From the NCBI RefSeq assembly GCF_000621665.1, contig NZ_JHXQ01000002.1:310001-374000 (forward strand): a DNA stretch of 64,000 nt, written 5' to 3'. Made by a program: the position numbers and the translations under genes. Positions 9,264 to 18,855 of this stretch are shown in pieces (positions within the stretch are counted from its first letter, which is position 1; every line of letters starts with the position of its first letter). Below the pieces are notes generated by a model. It worked only from the letters and a program-made list of their open reading frames with translations. It did not search any database and had not been told where the DNA came from. Origin of the DNA: Allorhizobium undicola ORS 992 = ATCC 700741 (lineage in GTDB: Bacteria > Pseudomonadota > Alphaproteobacteria > Rhizobiales > Rhizobiaceae).

Positions 9264-9369
9264 ATTTCCAGCAAAAGTGTATTCGATTTTGTGTCCGGAA
9301 ATGCGTCAAAACAAGGGGTTAGAGTATAATCCGATCGGAGTGAAACGAGGATCGGCCAAGATTATGCTC
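9264..9369 (+). repeat. dispersed palindromic repeats (Bru-RS-like) after the esterase
   Basis: The first part (9264-9320) is related to the 29826-29880 element (AGCAAAAGTGTATTCG, then GTCCGGAAATGCGTCAAAACAA). It is followed by a Bru-RS-like palindrome at 9321-9369, AGAGTATAATCCGATCGGAG, then GAAACGAGGATCGG-CCAAGATTATGCTC. The ends TATAATC and GATTAT-GC are inverted. The same composite order is seen in several Brucellaceae repeats as I recall them. No gene is supported between 9120 and 9398. Confidence 0.7.
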
Positions 9370-9398
9370 AAGGATAAGGCGTTAAATAGCAAAAGACT

Positions 9399-10739
9399 CT
9401 AATCCCGCTCCCAATCTTCCTTTTGCCGCTTTTGCTGAAGGCCAAGCTTTCGCTCAAGCTCGATTGCCTGTCTTTCGGTCAAGCGAAGATCGAGGCTGAC
9501 CGAACCGTCTTCGTGATCCTCCCGGCCATCGACGACAGCATTTTCATAGGCCCAGTGCACAACCGCATGACGATCCGCCGGAATAGTGATGGTAGCCTCC
9601 GTCAACACCCCCGAAAGGCGCTGCGAAATCACGTCCATCAGCCGGTCTACGCCCTCGCCGGTCAGAGCCGAGGCGGGAATGACATCCTCACGCGCCGCCA
9701 CCTTCTGGATCAGGGCATCGTGGCTTTCCGGCTCCAGCCGGTCGATCTTATTCCAGACTTCGATAATGCGTTCAGCGCGCTCTTTCTCATCGATGCCGAG
9801 ATCACCGAGAATCCGCAACACATCCGCCGCCTGCGCGCCATTGTCGGGGTCGGACATATCGCGCACATGCAGGATGAGATCGGCTTCCAGCACCTCTTCC
9901 AGCGTTGCCCGGAAAGCGGCGACCAGATGGGTCGGCAGGTCCGAGATGAAGCCGACGGTGTCGGAAAGTATCACCGTGCGCCCTTGGGGAAGTTTCATGC
10001 GCCGGAGAGTCGGGTCCAGCGTGGCAAACAGCATGTCTTCCGCCAGCACGCCAGCGCCGGTGATACGGTTGAACATGGTGGATTTGCCGGCATTGGTATA
10101 GCCCACCAGCGCCACGATGGGATGCGGCACCTTGCGGCGCTTGGCGCGATGCAGTTGGCGGGTGCGCACCACCTGCTCAAGTTCCCGCTCCAGCCGCACG
10201 ATGCGATCCTGAAGCATACGCCGGTCGGCTTCGATCTGCGTTTCACCGGGGCCGCCCATGAAACCCGCGCCGCCGCGCTGGCGTTCAAGGTGGGTCCAGC
10301 TTCGAACCAGGCGCCCTTTCTGATAATTCAGATGCGCAAGATCGACCTGGAGCGTACCCTCCTTTGTGGAGGCGCGCCGCCCGAAAATCTCGAGGATCAG
10401 GCCGGTCCTGTCGATGACCTTTGCGCCCCATTCCTTTTCGAGGTTGCGCTGCTGAACCGGCGTCAGCGGGTGATCGACGATCACCAGACCCGCATCATGG
10501 GCATCGAGCAGCGCCTTGATCTCGGCAATCTTGCCCGTGCCGATCAGGGTGGCCGGTCGCGGCTGATTGACCGGAACGATCAATCCCTCGGCAATGGTGA
10601 GATCAATGGCGCGCGCAAGACCTTCCGCCTCTTCAAGACGGCTTTCATTGCTGCGGGTTGCCGGTGGAATGCCATCACTACCCGCACGATCTGCGGTGCG
10701 GGCAGCTTTCAGAACAGGCACAAGCACCACGGCGCACAT
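9399..10739 (-). CDS. hflX: ribosome-associated GTPase HflX
   Basis: A 446-residue HflX with an N-terminal GTP-binding-protein-middle region (residues 40-150), a helical coiled linker (ERQRGGAGFMGGPGETQIEADRR region), and a G domain with G1 GYTNAGKST, G3 LSDTVGFI and G4 WNKIDRL. HflX splits stalled or heat-damaged 70S ribosomes. It lies directly downstream of hfq, the usual arrangement. The frame is open back to the hfq stop codon but contains no other ATG, GTG or TTG start, which supports the ATG at 10739. Confidence 0.95.
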   Translation of the reverse strand: MCAVVLVPVLKAARTADRAGSDGIPPATRSNESRLEEAEGLARAIDLTIAEGLIVPVNQPRPATLIGTGKIAEIKALLDAHDAGLVIVDHPLTPVQQRNLEKEWGAKVIDRTGLILEIFGRRASTKEGTLQVDLAHLNYQKGRLVRSWTHLERQRGGAGFMGGPGETQIEADRRMLQDRIVRLERELEQVVRTRQLHRAKRRKVPHPIVALVGYTNAGKSTMFNRITGAGVLAEDMLFATLDPTLRRMKLPQGRTVILSDTVGFISDLPTHLVAAFRATLEEVLEADLILHVRDMSDPDNGAQAADVLRILGDLGIDEKERAERIIEVWNKIDRLEPESHDALIQKVAAREDVIPASALTGEGVDRLMDVISQRLSGVLTEATITIPADRHAVVHWAYENAVVDGREDHEDGSVSLDLRLTERQAIELERKLGLQQKRQKEDWERD

Positions 10740-10832
10740 GTCGTCGCGGTGCTTTTCCTCTTCAGGAATGATGGAATCGGATGTTGTGTCCCGGTTGGCT
10801 ATAGCCGTGTTCCTGCTTGCAGGCGCCCGAAA

Positions 10833-11075
10833 TCAGGACGCGCTTTCTTCACTCTCGAACATCTGCATGGGCTGGCCCGGCATGATGGTCGAAATGGCAT
10901 GTTTATAGACAAGCTGGGAATGACCATCGCGGCGCAGCAGCACGCAGAAGTTATCGAAGGACGTTACCACCCCGGTGAGCTTCACGCCATTGATAAGGAA
11001 AATCGTGAGAGAAATTTTCTGCTTGCGAACCGTATTGAGAAAGAGGTCCTGCAAATTTTGAGAACGTTCCGCCAT
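10833..11075 (-). CDS. hfq: RNA chaperone Hfq
   Basis: An 80-residue Sm-like protein. The Sm1 motif spans [28 protein letters not shown] (residues 20-47) and Sm2 contains the YKHAIST signature near residues 57-63. The short C-terminus is typical of alphaproteobacterial Hfq. It forms hexameric rings that pair sRNAs with mRNAs, for example translational control of nif and stress genes. It sits between ntrX and hflX on the same strand; the 166-bp gap upstream probably holds its promoter. Confidence 0.97.
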   Translation of the reverse strand: MAERSQNLQDLFLNTVRKQKISLTIFLINGVKLTGVVTSFDNFCVLLRRDGHSQLVYKHAISTIMPGQPMQMFESEESAS

Positions 11076-11241
11076 GGCGCCGCTTCTTTCTATTTGTTTG
11101 CCGGCCGGGGTTGCCGGTTGAATTTTCTATCTGTTTTCTGGACAAGTTGCCCCAGTGCCCCTCAGTCAGATGTGGTATCAAATCAAATTGTGTTCCGCAA
11201 TCTGGAAAACCTGCCCTTGTCAGCCAATTTCGGTCCCGAAA

Positions 11242-12606
11242 TCAGACACCCAGGGATTTCAGTTTGCGGTGCAGGGCCGAGCGCTCCATCCCCACGAATT
11301 CCGCCGTTCGGGAGATATTGCCGCCAAAGCGGTTGATCTGGGCGATGAGATAATCGCGCTCGAACATTTCCCGCGCTTCCCGCAAGGGTAGCGTCATGAT
11401 CTGGTAATCGCTCTTGCCGGATACCTTGGGCAGCATCTCGCCCAGGTCGTTCGGCAGCATATCGGCGGTAATCGGCTGATCCTGCCCGTCGTTTTGCGCA
11501 AGAATCAGCAGGCGCTCGATATTGTTGCGCAACTGGCGGATATTGCCCGGCCAGTCATGGGCCTGAAGCACGGCCATGGCGTCCTCGCCGATCTTGCGCG
11601 GGCGAATGCCCTGCTGATCGCAGATATGGCGGACGAACATGTCCACCAGAAAGGGAATGTCCTCCCGCCTTTCGGCAAGCGCCGGCACCCGCACCGGCAC
11701 CACGGCCAGCCGGTGGAAAAGATCCTCCCGGAAGCGCCCCTCGGCAATCATGCTTTCAAGATTATAGGCGCTGGAGGAAATGATGCGCACATCCACCTTC
11801 ACGCGCTTGGAACCGCCGACCCGCTCGAACTGCTGATCCACCAGCACGCGCAGGATCTTGTTCTGCGTTTCCCGCGGCATCTCGCCGACTTCATCGAGAT
11901 AGAGTATGCCGCGATGGGCCTCCTCCAGCGCACCGATGCGGCGCGGCTGGCCGGGGCTGCCCTCGGTGCCGAACAGCGCCACCTCCATGCGGTCAGGGGT
12001 AATGGCGGCGGCGTTGAGGCTGACGAACGGCCCGCCAGCCCGGCTGGAACGCTTGTGGATCATTCGGGCCACAAGTTCCTTGCCTGAACCGGAGGGGCCG
12101 ACAATCATGATGCGGCTATTGGTGGGCGATACCTTTTCGATGGTCTGGCGCAGTTGCGAGACGGCGACGGAGGTGCCGATCAGCTCGCTCGAATCACCCG
12201 TGCGGCGCTTGAGTTCGGAAACCTCGCGCTTCAGCTTGGAATTCTCGAGCGCCCGCTCCGCGATCAGAATCAGGCGATCGGCCTTGAACGGCTTTTCGAT
12301 AAAGTCGAAAGCGCCGCGCTTGATGGCTGACACGGCGGTTTCGATATTACCATGGCCTGAAATCATTACCACCGGCAGTTCGGGATGACGTGTGCGGATT
12401 TCATCGAGCAGCGCAAGCCCGTCCAGACGGCTGCCCTGCATCCAGATGTCCAGGAAAATCAGCCGCGGCACACGATCGGAAATGGCCGCCAGCGCGCTGT
12501 CTGCGTCGTGGGCGGTACGGGTCTCGTGGCCCTCGTCGCTGAGAATGCCCGAGACGATATCGCGAATGTCTTCTTCGTCGTCAACAACCAGAATATCAGA
12601 CGCCAT
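11242..12606 (-). CDS. ntrX: NtrX response regulator (AAA+, GAFTGA motif absent)
   Basis: A 454-residue NtrC-type regulator with a receiver domain (residues 1-120, phospho-acceptor Asp53 in FLDIWM), an AAA+ ATPase domain (Walker A GPSGSGKE at 170-177, Walker B ILYLDEVGEMP) and a C-terminal Fis-type helix-turn-helix (NISRTAEFVGMERSALHRKL). The loop that in sigma54 activators carries GAFTGA reads GTEGSPGQPRRIGALEEA here, so it probably does not drive sigma54 in the usual way. The start MASDILVVDDEED at 12606 overlaps the ntrY end by 11 bases, a translationally coupled pair. NtrYX links nitrogen, redox and envelope responses. Confidence 0.94.
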   Translation of the reverse strand: MASDILVVDDEEDIRDIVSGILSDEGHETRTAHDADSALAAISDRVPRLIFLDIWMQGSRLDGLALLDEIRTRHPELPVVMISGHGNIETAVSAIKRGAFDFIEKPFKADRLILIAERALENSKLKREVSELKRRTGDSSELIGTSVAVSQLRQTIEKVSPTNSRIMIVGPSGSGKELVARMIHKRSSRAGGPFVSLNAAAITPDRMEVALFGTEGSPGQPRRIGALEEAHRGILYLDEVGEMPRETQNKILRVLVDQQFERVGGSKRVKVDVRIISSSAYNLESMIAEGRFREDLFHRLAVVPVRVPALAERREDIPFLVDMFVRHICDQQGIRPRKIGEDAMAVLQAHDWPGNIRQLRNNIERLLILAQNDGQDQPITADMLPNDLGEMLPKVSGKSDYQIMTLPLREAREMFERDYLIAQINRFGGNISRTAEFVGMERSALHRKLKSLGV

Positions 12607-14863
12607 GGGCTGCTTCCTTGTCATGTGCTTCAGCGGAAAGAACGGCGGCGGGGCTGCGGGGCAGAACAACGCGGATCATCGCGCCGCGCCCCCCATCGAA
12701 CTCCGCTGGCGCGTCATGCAGCTCAAGCTGTCCGCCATGTTCTTCAATGATCTTCTTGACGATGGCGAGACCGAGGCCGGTGCCCTTTTCGCGCATCGTC
12801 ATGTAAGGTTCGAGAATGCGGTGACGGTTCTCCACCGGCAGACCCTTGCCGTTATCGATGATATCGACCACGAACACATCGCGGCTTTCATCCTCGCGCG
12901 CCCTCACCCAGACCCTGCCCGGCAGGGCGGGCAGATCGGATGGGACCGCCTCGATCGCCTCCACGGCATTCTTGATGAGATTGCCGAAGGCCTGCGCCAG
13001 CATCCGGCTATCGAATGAACCTTCCAGCGGCTCTTCGCCCACATCGCGGATGAAGCTACATTCCGTATGCCCCATTTCCCGCAGGAAAACCGCATCCTTG
13101 AGAATATCGCGCAGGTCGCCGGGCTGCTTGGTGGGCTTTGGCATCCGCGCGAAAGACGAGAACTCATCCACCATGCGGCCAATATCTTCCACCTGCCGGA
13201 CGATGGTGTCGGTGCATTTATCGAAAACCGCCCGGTCGTCTTCGGCGATCTGGCGGCCATAGCGGCGTTTGAGACGCTCGGCGGAAAGCTGGATCGGCGT
13301 GAGCGGGTTCTTGATTTCATGGGCAATACGGCGCGCCACGTCGGCCCAGGCGGTGGAGCGCTGCGCAATCACCAGATCGGTAATGTCATCCAGCGTGATA
13401 ACGTAGGAATCCGTACCGCTGCGGGCTTCCTCCCGCGTGACCTGCACCGAAAGCGTGCGCTCCTTGCCGCCCCGGATCAGGTTGACCTGCTTGCGCAGAT
13501 CGCCCCGATGACGAAGGGCGGCTTCGGCAAAAACCGCATTGATTTCCGGCGTTACCGTTTCGAGATGCTGGCCGATCAGCTCTTCTTCGCTGCGGGCCAG
13601 GAAAAGTGCGGCAGAGGAATTGACGATGGTAATGCTTCCATCGTCCTCCACGCCGATCACCGCCGCCGTCACCCCGGAAAGCACCGCCTCGATGAAGCGG
13701 CGCCGGTCATCGACTTCATCCTTGGCTTCGAGAATTTCATCACGCTGGGTTCTGATCTGCGAAATCATCTTGTTGAAGGTTCGCGACAGGCTGCCCACGT
13801 CGCCATCGGCGGTTCTCACCGGCACCACGACATTCATATTGCCGGAAGCGACATTGTCGGCGGCCGAAATCAGCAGGCGGATCGGCCGGACAATACGGTC
13901 GGCAACGGCAATTGCGGTCCAGATGGAGGCCAGAAGCACGATCAGCGCAAAGCCGAGATAAAGAATGGCAAAGGCAAATTGCAGCGAGGTTCGGCCCGCC
14001 TCCATCGATTTGTATTCGGCGGTATTGTCTTCCATCTCGCGCATCGCATCCATCACCTTCGGATCGACGGCGCGAACGGTGTAAAGAAAGGCGCCGCTGA
14101 TGGAATCCAGCTTGACGATGGCGCCAACCAGATTGGTCACGCCCGGCGGGATAAGGGTCGGTTGGCCAGCGGCCGCCTTGTCCAGCGCATCTTTGGGAAT
14201 GGCGGGAAGCGGCTTTTCGGTCGGGATATTGGCCTGCACCAGCGCCGTTCCATCCGCCCGCACGAGAAAAGCGCCGAGAAGGCCGCGCAACCGCGCCTGG
14301 CGCGTCATGAGATCCACGAAGCCGCCACGGTCGAGAAAATAAAGCGGGCGGTTGCGTTCAAGGTCGCTGGCCATGGAAATGGTCTGGCCCTGAAGATAGC
14401 TGGCATTTTCCAGCATATAGGCCTGCGCGACATTCATGGATGAACTGACGATGGATTGCGTGCGCAGCGAAAACCATCGATCCAGACCGACATTCAGCGT
14501 GATGCTGGCAAAGATCGCCACCAGAATGGCAGGCGTGATCGCCACGATGGAAAACAGCCCCACGATACGCACATGCAGCCGCGCCGCCGCCCGGCCCCGG
14601 TGACGCGCCTTGACCAGCCGGCTGACCTCACGCCCGATCAGGAACATCAGCCCGAGAACAAACAGCGAGTTCACCGCCGCAGAGGCGAAAAGAACGTTCG
14701 ACGTGGGTGCAATGGGCGTCAGCCCCAGCAGAACCGGCAGAGTAAAGACGGCGCAGGCAAACGCGCCGCCCGCCAGAGCGAGCCCCTGCCAGGTAAAGGA
14801 AGAGCGCTTGTCCTGGATAAGCGCTGCTGCCTCATCCATGTAGATCGCCTTTCGGCTCATCAT
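12596..14863 (-). CDS. ntrY: NtrY transmembrane sensor histidine kinase
   Basis: A 755-residue kinase. Three to four N-terminal membrane helices (residues 25-110) and another near 290-315 enclose an extracytoplasmic region; then come HAMP (RIVRPIRLLISAADNVASGNM), PAS (AVIGVEDDGSITIVNSSAALF) and kinase domains. The phosphorylated His is His515 in [20 protein letters not shown]. The ATP-binding N box is NLIKNAVEAIE, with DNGKGLP and GTGLGLAIVKKI. It phosphorylates NtrX; in Brucella it has been linked to redox and oxygen sensing. An alternative start is the Met at residue 9. The gene lies upstream of and overlaps ntrX. Confidence 0.95.
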   Translation of the reverse strand: MMSRKAIYMDEAAALIQDKRSSFTWQGLALAGGAFACAVFTLPVLLGLTPIAPTSNVLFASAAVNSLFVLGLMFLIGREVSRLVKARHRGRAAARLHVRIVGLFSIVAITPAILVAIFASITLNVGLDRWFSLRTQSIVSSSMNVAQAYMLENASYLQGQTISMASDLERNRPLYFLDRGGFVDLMTRQARLRGLLGAFLVRADGTALVQANIPTEKPLPAIPKDALDKAAAGQPTLIPPGVTNLVGAIVKLDSISGAFLYTVRAVDPKVMDAMREMEDNTAEYKSMEAGRTSLQFAFAILYLGFALIVLLASIWTAIAVADRIVRPIRLLISAADNVASGNMNVVVPVRTADGDVGSLSRTFNKMISQIRTQRDEILEAKDEVDDRRRFIEAVLSGVTAAVIGVEDDGSITIVNSSAALFLARSEEELIGQHLETVTPEINAVFAEAALRHRGDLRKQVNLIRGGKERTLSVQVTREEARSGTDSYVITLDDITDLVIAQRSTAWADVARRIAHEIKNPLTPIQLSAERLKRRYGRQIAEDDRAVFDKCTDTIVRQVEDIGRMVDEFSSFARMPKPTKQPGDLRDILKDAVFLREMGHTECSFIRDVGEEPLEGSFDSRMLAQAFGNLIKNAVEAIEAVPSDLPALPGRVWVRAREDESRDVFVVDIIDNGKGLPVENRHRILEPYMTMREKGTGLGLAIVKKIIEEHGGQLELHDAPAEFDGGRGAMIRVVLPRSPAAVLSAEAHDKEAAHGV

Positions 14864-15095
14864 CTGCCGTTCACATGGCTGCGGCCATGCGCCTTCCCCC
14901 GTTTGCCGGCCAAACCATCTGCTCTATGGTCCGGCCTTCGTCCGGTATCGAATTGCTCCGAAATCCGGTTCCCACATTTCGGCCCTGTGTGCTGGCCTTC
15001 GCCATTACGCCTCTCAGGCAAGAGGCGCATTACGCGCATAACGTTGCTATTGAGCAACGCATTGTGGCGAAATTGCAACGGTTAACATCAACAAG
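14864..15095 (-). other. ntrC-ntrY intergenic region
   Basis: A 232-bp spacer separates the ntrC stop from the ntrY start. It is more AT-rich at its ntrC end (around GTTAACATC at 15081-15089) and probably carries an ntrYX promoter. I find no clear -12/-24 sigma54 element, terminator or small ORF. Confidence 0.4.
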
Positions 15096-16547
15096 TCAAG
15101 CGCCGCGGGAGCTGCGATAGACGGATACCCCCAGTTCCCTGATCTTCTTGCGCAGGGTATTGCGGTTAAGGCCAAGCAGATCCGCCGCCTTGATCTGGTT
15201 GCCGCGGGTGGCGGTGAGTGCGGCGAGAATCAGGGGATACTCCATTTCCGTCAGCACACGGTCGTAAAGACCGGGCGGCGGCAGATTATCGCCGAAGCTG
15301 GAGAAATAGGTCCGCATGTTTTCTTCCACCGCCTGGGCAATGGTCATGCTGCCTCCGGCCGTGCCCACCTTGGCAATCGGGCTGTCGGAAACATCGGAGC
15401 GCAATTCCTGCTCGATGATTTCGCGGCTGATGACATCCTGCGGATAAAGCGCCATCAGCCTTCGCACGAGATTTTCCAGTTCGCGCACGTTACCCGGCCA
15501 GGCATAGGCCTTCATCAATTCCAGCGCCTCCTGATCGAACCGCTTGGCGTCGAGCCCTTCCTTCTCCCCCTGCTGGATGAAATGGCGCACGAGGTCGGGA
15601 ATATCCTCCGCTCGGTCGCGCAAAGGCGGCAGACGCAGCGGCACCACATTGAGGCGGTAGTAAAGATCCTCACGGAACAAGCCCTGATTGATAGATTGCT
15701 TGAGATCCTTGTTGGTGGCCGCCACGATGCGCACATCGGTGCGAATGGGCGTACGCCCGCCGACAGTGGTGTATTCACCCTGTTGCAGCACGCGCAGCAG
15801 GCGGGTTTGCGCGTCCATCGGCATGTCACCGATTTCATCGAGGAAGAGCGTGCCGCCCTCGGCCTGCTCGAAACGCCCCGTCGAGCGGGTTTGCGCACCC
15901 GTAAACGCCCCCTTTTCATGACCGAACAATTCCGATTCGATCAGGTCGCGCGGAATGGCAGCCATGTTGATGGCCACGAAGGGACCGTTGCGACGCTTGC
16001 CGTAATCATGCAGCGCCTTGGCTACCAGCTCCTTGCCGGTTCCAGATTCGCCGGTAATCATCAGCGTCAGGTCGGTCTGCATGAGGCGCGCAAGAACCCG
16101 GTAGATTTCCTGCATGGCAGCGGAGCGGCCCACCAGCGGCATACCGTCCTGCATGTCGTCATCGAGGCGGGCGGGCTTTTTCTTCGGCTCCGACAGCGCC
16201 CGGCCGATGATGGCGATGAGTTCGGTGAGGTCGAAAGGCTTGGGAAGGTAATCGTAAGCGCCCTTTTCCGAAGCGCGAATGGCCGTCATGAAGGTGTTCT
16301 GCGCGCTCATGACCAGCACCGGCAGATCGGGCCGGGCCTTCTTGATGCGCGGCAGAAGGTCGAAGGCGTTTTCATCCGGCATGACCACATCCGTGACCAC
16401 CAGATCGCCCTCGCCTGCCGAAATCCAGCGCCAGAGGGTTGCGGCATTCGAGGTAATGCGGACATCATAGCCCGCACGGCTCAAGGCCTGGTTGAGAACG
16501 GTGCGGATTGCGGCATCGTCATCGGCAACAAGAATCGTGGCGCTCAT
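15096..16547 (-). CDS. ntrC: NtrC nitrogen-regulation sigma54 activator
   Basis: A 483-residue response regulator with a receiver domain (Asp53 in VVTDVVMP), sigma54-interacting AAA+ domain (Walker A GESGTGKE at 166-173, GAFTGA at 213-218, Walker [12 protein letters not shown]) and a Fis-type DNA-binding helix-turn-helix at the C-terminus ([20 protein letters not shown]). It activates sigma54 promoters of nitrogen assimilation such as glnA, glnK-amtB and nac-like genes when phosphorylated by NtrB. Its ATG overlaps the ntrB stop by 4 bases (ATGA), so dusB-ntrB-ntrC form one coupled operon. Confidence 0.97.
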   Translation of the reverse strand: MSATILVADDDAAIRTVLNQALSRAGYDVRITSNAATLWRWISAGEGDLVVTDVVMPDENAFDLLPRIKKARPDLPVLVMSAQNTFMTAIRASEKGAYDYLPKPFDLTELIAIIGRALSEPKKKPARLDDDMQDGMPLVGRSAAMQEIYRVLARLMQTDLTLMITGESGTGKELVAKALHDYGKRRNGPFVAINMAAIPRDLIESELFGHEKGAFTGAQTRSTGRFEQAEGGTLFLDEIGDMPMDAQTRLLRVLQQGEYTTVGGRTPIRTDVRIVAATNKDLKQSINQGLFREDLYYRLNVVPLRLPPLRDRAEDIPDLVRHFIQQGEKEGLDAKRFDQEALELMKAYAWPGNVRELENLVRRLMALYPQDVISREIIEQELRSDVSDSPIAKVGTAGGSMTIAQAVEENMRTYFSSFGDNLPPPGLYDRVLTEMEYPLILAALTATRGNQIKAADLLGLNRNTLRKKIRELGVSVYRSSRGA

Positions 16548-17692
16548 CTGGAAAGTCCCGTGGATTTCGCTGTGGGCGCATCCTCAACCGGCATTTCCTT
16601 GGAAACGGGCATGAGAACGCGGAATGTGGTGCGGCTGCCCTGACTGTCGCATTCGACAATGCCGCCATGGCCACCGATAATCTTGGCCACCAGCGCAAGA
16701 CCAAGGCCTGAGCCATTGGTCTTGGTGGTGATGAAGGGGTCGAAGAGATGGGGAAGCAGATCCTGCGGCACGCCCGGCCCATTGTCATGCACGCAGAATT
16801 CCAGCGGCAGGGAAATCTTTTCCCGCGCACCTGCCACCGAAAGCCGGATGCCCGGACGATAGGCCGTGGTCAACTGGATTTCGCCATCCGGCCTGTCGCC
16901 CACGGCTTCGGCGGCATTCTTCACGAGATTGAGAAAGACCTGTACAAGCTGGTCGCGATTGGCAAAGACCGGCGGCAGCGAGGGATCGTAGCTTTCGGTG
17001 ATTTTCAGTCGCCGCGCAAAGCCCGCCTGCGCCACCGCTTTCACGTGGTCGAGAACCGAGTGAATATTGATGGAGGTCCGATCCACGGGGCGTTCATCCG
17101 AAAACACCTCCATGCGATCGACGAGCTGGACGATACGGTCCGTCTCATCGCAGATCAGCCGGGTGAGCGCCCGGTCCTCATCGGGAACCGAGCTTTCCAG
17201 CAATTGCGCCGCCCCGCGAATGCCTGAAAGCGGGTTCTTGATTTCATGCGCCAGCATGGAAGCAAGGCCGGTGACGGAGCGGGCGGCGGCCCGATGGGTG
17301 AGCTGACGGTCGATCTTGTCGGCCATGGAGCGTTCCTGGAACACAACCACCACTGCCCCCGGCTCGCTGACCACAGGCGCCACATAAAGATCCACCAGCT
17401 TCTCCTGCCCCAGACGCGGCGAACTGAGATCCACCCGATATTCATTGACCGGCGCCAGACGCTCGCGCACCTGATCGATCAGCGACAGCAGTGGACTGCC
17501 GAAAGGAATGAACGTGTTGATCTTGTAGCGCGACAAATGGCTGGCGCTTGCACCGAAAAAGGCTTCCGCCTCCCAATTGGCAAAAGCGACGAAACCGTTT
17601 GCATCCACCATGACCACGGGGTTCTGAATGGCGTTCAGCACCGCCATGGGCAGGGCATTGCCGCCGGTTCCGCCCGGCTCACTCTTGCTCAT
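16544..17692 (-). CDS. ntrB: NtrB nitrogen-sensing histidine kinase/phosphatase
   Basis: A 382-residue cytosolic kinase with an N-terminal PAS domain ([23 protein letters not shown]), a DHp domain with the phospho-His in [19 protein letters not shown], and an ATPase domain ([31 protein letters not shown]). It responds to PII (GlnB/GlnK) signalling and phosphorylates or dephosphorylates NtrC. The ATG at 17692 overlaps the dusB stop as ATGA, which decides the start over an ATG 15 bases upstream. Confidence 0.95.
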   Translation of the reverse strand: MSKSEPGGTGGNALPMAVLNAIQNPVVMVDANGFVAFANWEAEAFFGASASHLSRYKINTFIPFGSPLLSLIDQVRERLAPVNEYRVDLSSPRLGQEKLVDLYVAPVVSEPGAVVVVFQERSMADKIDRQLTHRAAARSVTGLASMLAHEIKNPLSGIRGAAQLLESSVPDEDRALTRLICDETDRIVQLVDRMEVFSDERPVDRTSINIHSVLDHVKAVAQAGFARRLKITESYDPSLPPVFANRDQLVQVFLNLVKNAAEAVGDRPDGEIQLTTAYRPGIRLSVAGAREKISLPLEFCVHDNGPGVPQDLLPHLFDPFITTKTNGSGLGLALVAKIIGGHGGIVECDSQGSRTTFRVLMPVSKEMPVEDAPTAKSTGLSR

Positions 17693-18687
17693 GCTGCCTC
17701 CTCGCACTGGCTTTCCAACGCTTGCGACAGCGCCTGACGAAGGCGGACCGCAACGAATTCAGGATCCTTGGATGTCATGATTGCCGCCCTTTGCGCGTCA
17801 TCCAGTTTTGCGCCATGGCGCTCCAGATACCAGGCGACATGCTTGCGCGCATGACGCACCGCAACCTCGGCGCCATAATGCTCCAGCATCATCCGGTAAT
17901 GTTCCTCGGCAATGACGGGGATTGACGCGGGCGCTGGCGCAGCATGACCAGCCACCACGCCCACATGCCACGGGCGGCCCTGGCAGGCTCGGCCAAGCAT
18001 CACGGCATCGGCACCCGAACGGCGCAGGATCTCAAGGGCATCGTCGCGGCTTTCCACATCGCCATTGGCAATCAGCGGAATGCGAATGGCATCGCGCACG
18101 GCGGCAATCGCATCCCAATCGGCACGCCCTTCGTAAAACTGCATACGGGTGCGGCCATGCACGGTAATCGCTGCAACCCCAAGCCCCTCGGCGGCCTTCG
18201 CCAACTCCGGCGCGTTCTTCGACTGGTCATCCCAGCCGAGCCGCATCTTGACGGTGACTGGCACGTTCACCGCCTTTACCGTGGCATCGATAATGGCAAG
18301 CGCGGTTTCCGGTTCGCGCATCAGCGCCGAACCGGCATAGCCGCCAATCACCTTCTTGGCGGGACAGCCCATGTTGATGTCGATAATGTCGGCACCATTG
18401 GCCTCGGCAATGCGGGCAGCCTCGGCAATCCAGCGGGGTTCGCGACCGGCAAGCTGAACCATGTGCGGATCAAGACCAGCCCCCTTCAGGCGCGACCAGC
18501 TTTCGGCCGCGTTGAACACCAATTCCCGGCTGGCCACCATTTCCGTGACGACCAGCCCAGCGCCATAGCGAAACGCAAGTTGCCGAAAGGGAAGATCAGT
18601 GACCCCGGACATGGGCGCAAGCACCACCCGGTTGCGAATGGCAACCCCGCCAATGCTGAAGGCTTGATCCAGGCATGGAGATGACAA
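17689..18687 (-). CDS. dusB: tRNA-dihydrouridine synthase B (NifR3)
   Basis: A 332-residue FMN-dependent TIM-barrel enzyme that reduces uridines in the tRNA D-loop. It shows the N-terminal [29 protein letters not shown], catalytic Cys in [19 protein letters not shown], the FMN-binding [28 protein letters not shown] and [13 protein letters not shown]. It is the first gene of the conserved nifR3-ntrBC operon of alphaproteobacteria and overlaps ntrB by 4 bases. The promoter should lie in 18688-18855, shared with the divergent ispDF. Confidence 0.95.
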   Translation of the reverse strand: MSSPCLDQAFSIGGVAIRNRVVLAPMSGVTDLPFRQLAFRYGAGLVVTEMVASRELVFNAAESWSRLKGAGLDPHMVQLAGREPRWIAEAARIAEANGADIIDINMGCPAKKVIGGYAGSALMREPETALAIIDATVKAVNVPVTVKMRLGWDDQSKNAPELAKAAEGLGVAAITVHGRTRMQFYEGRADWDAIAAVRDAIRIPLIANGDVESRDDALEILRRSGADAVMLGRACQGRPWHVGVVAGHAAPAPASIPVIAEEHYRMMLEHYGAEVAVRHARKHVAWYLERHGAKLDDAQRAAIMTSKDPEFVAVRLRQALSQALESQCEEAA

Positions 18688-18855
18688 GATGTCTATCTTT
18701 CAGGCAAGTTGATATTTTGCCCGATTTTTAGACATGAAATCCCGTCTTGCCAAGGTGCCTTGCCACTCATATCGACAATTTTTCGGGCATATGCTGGAAA
18801 AACTTTGGGGGCCGGTCTAGAGCAGGACCGTGTTCATGAAAAATGGAATGAAAGC

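Noticed and set aside
9205..9402. 65-codon ORF after the esterase
   Set aside because: Lies almost wholly in dispersed repeat sequence.
9423..11336. 637-codon plus-strand open frame across hflX and hfq
   Set aside because: Antisense to hflX and hfq, both certain; codon pattern is a shadow.
13067..14443. 458-codon plus-strand open frame inside ntrY
   Set aside because: Antisense shadow of NtrY with no motif or ribosome-binding site.
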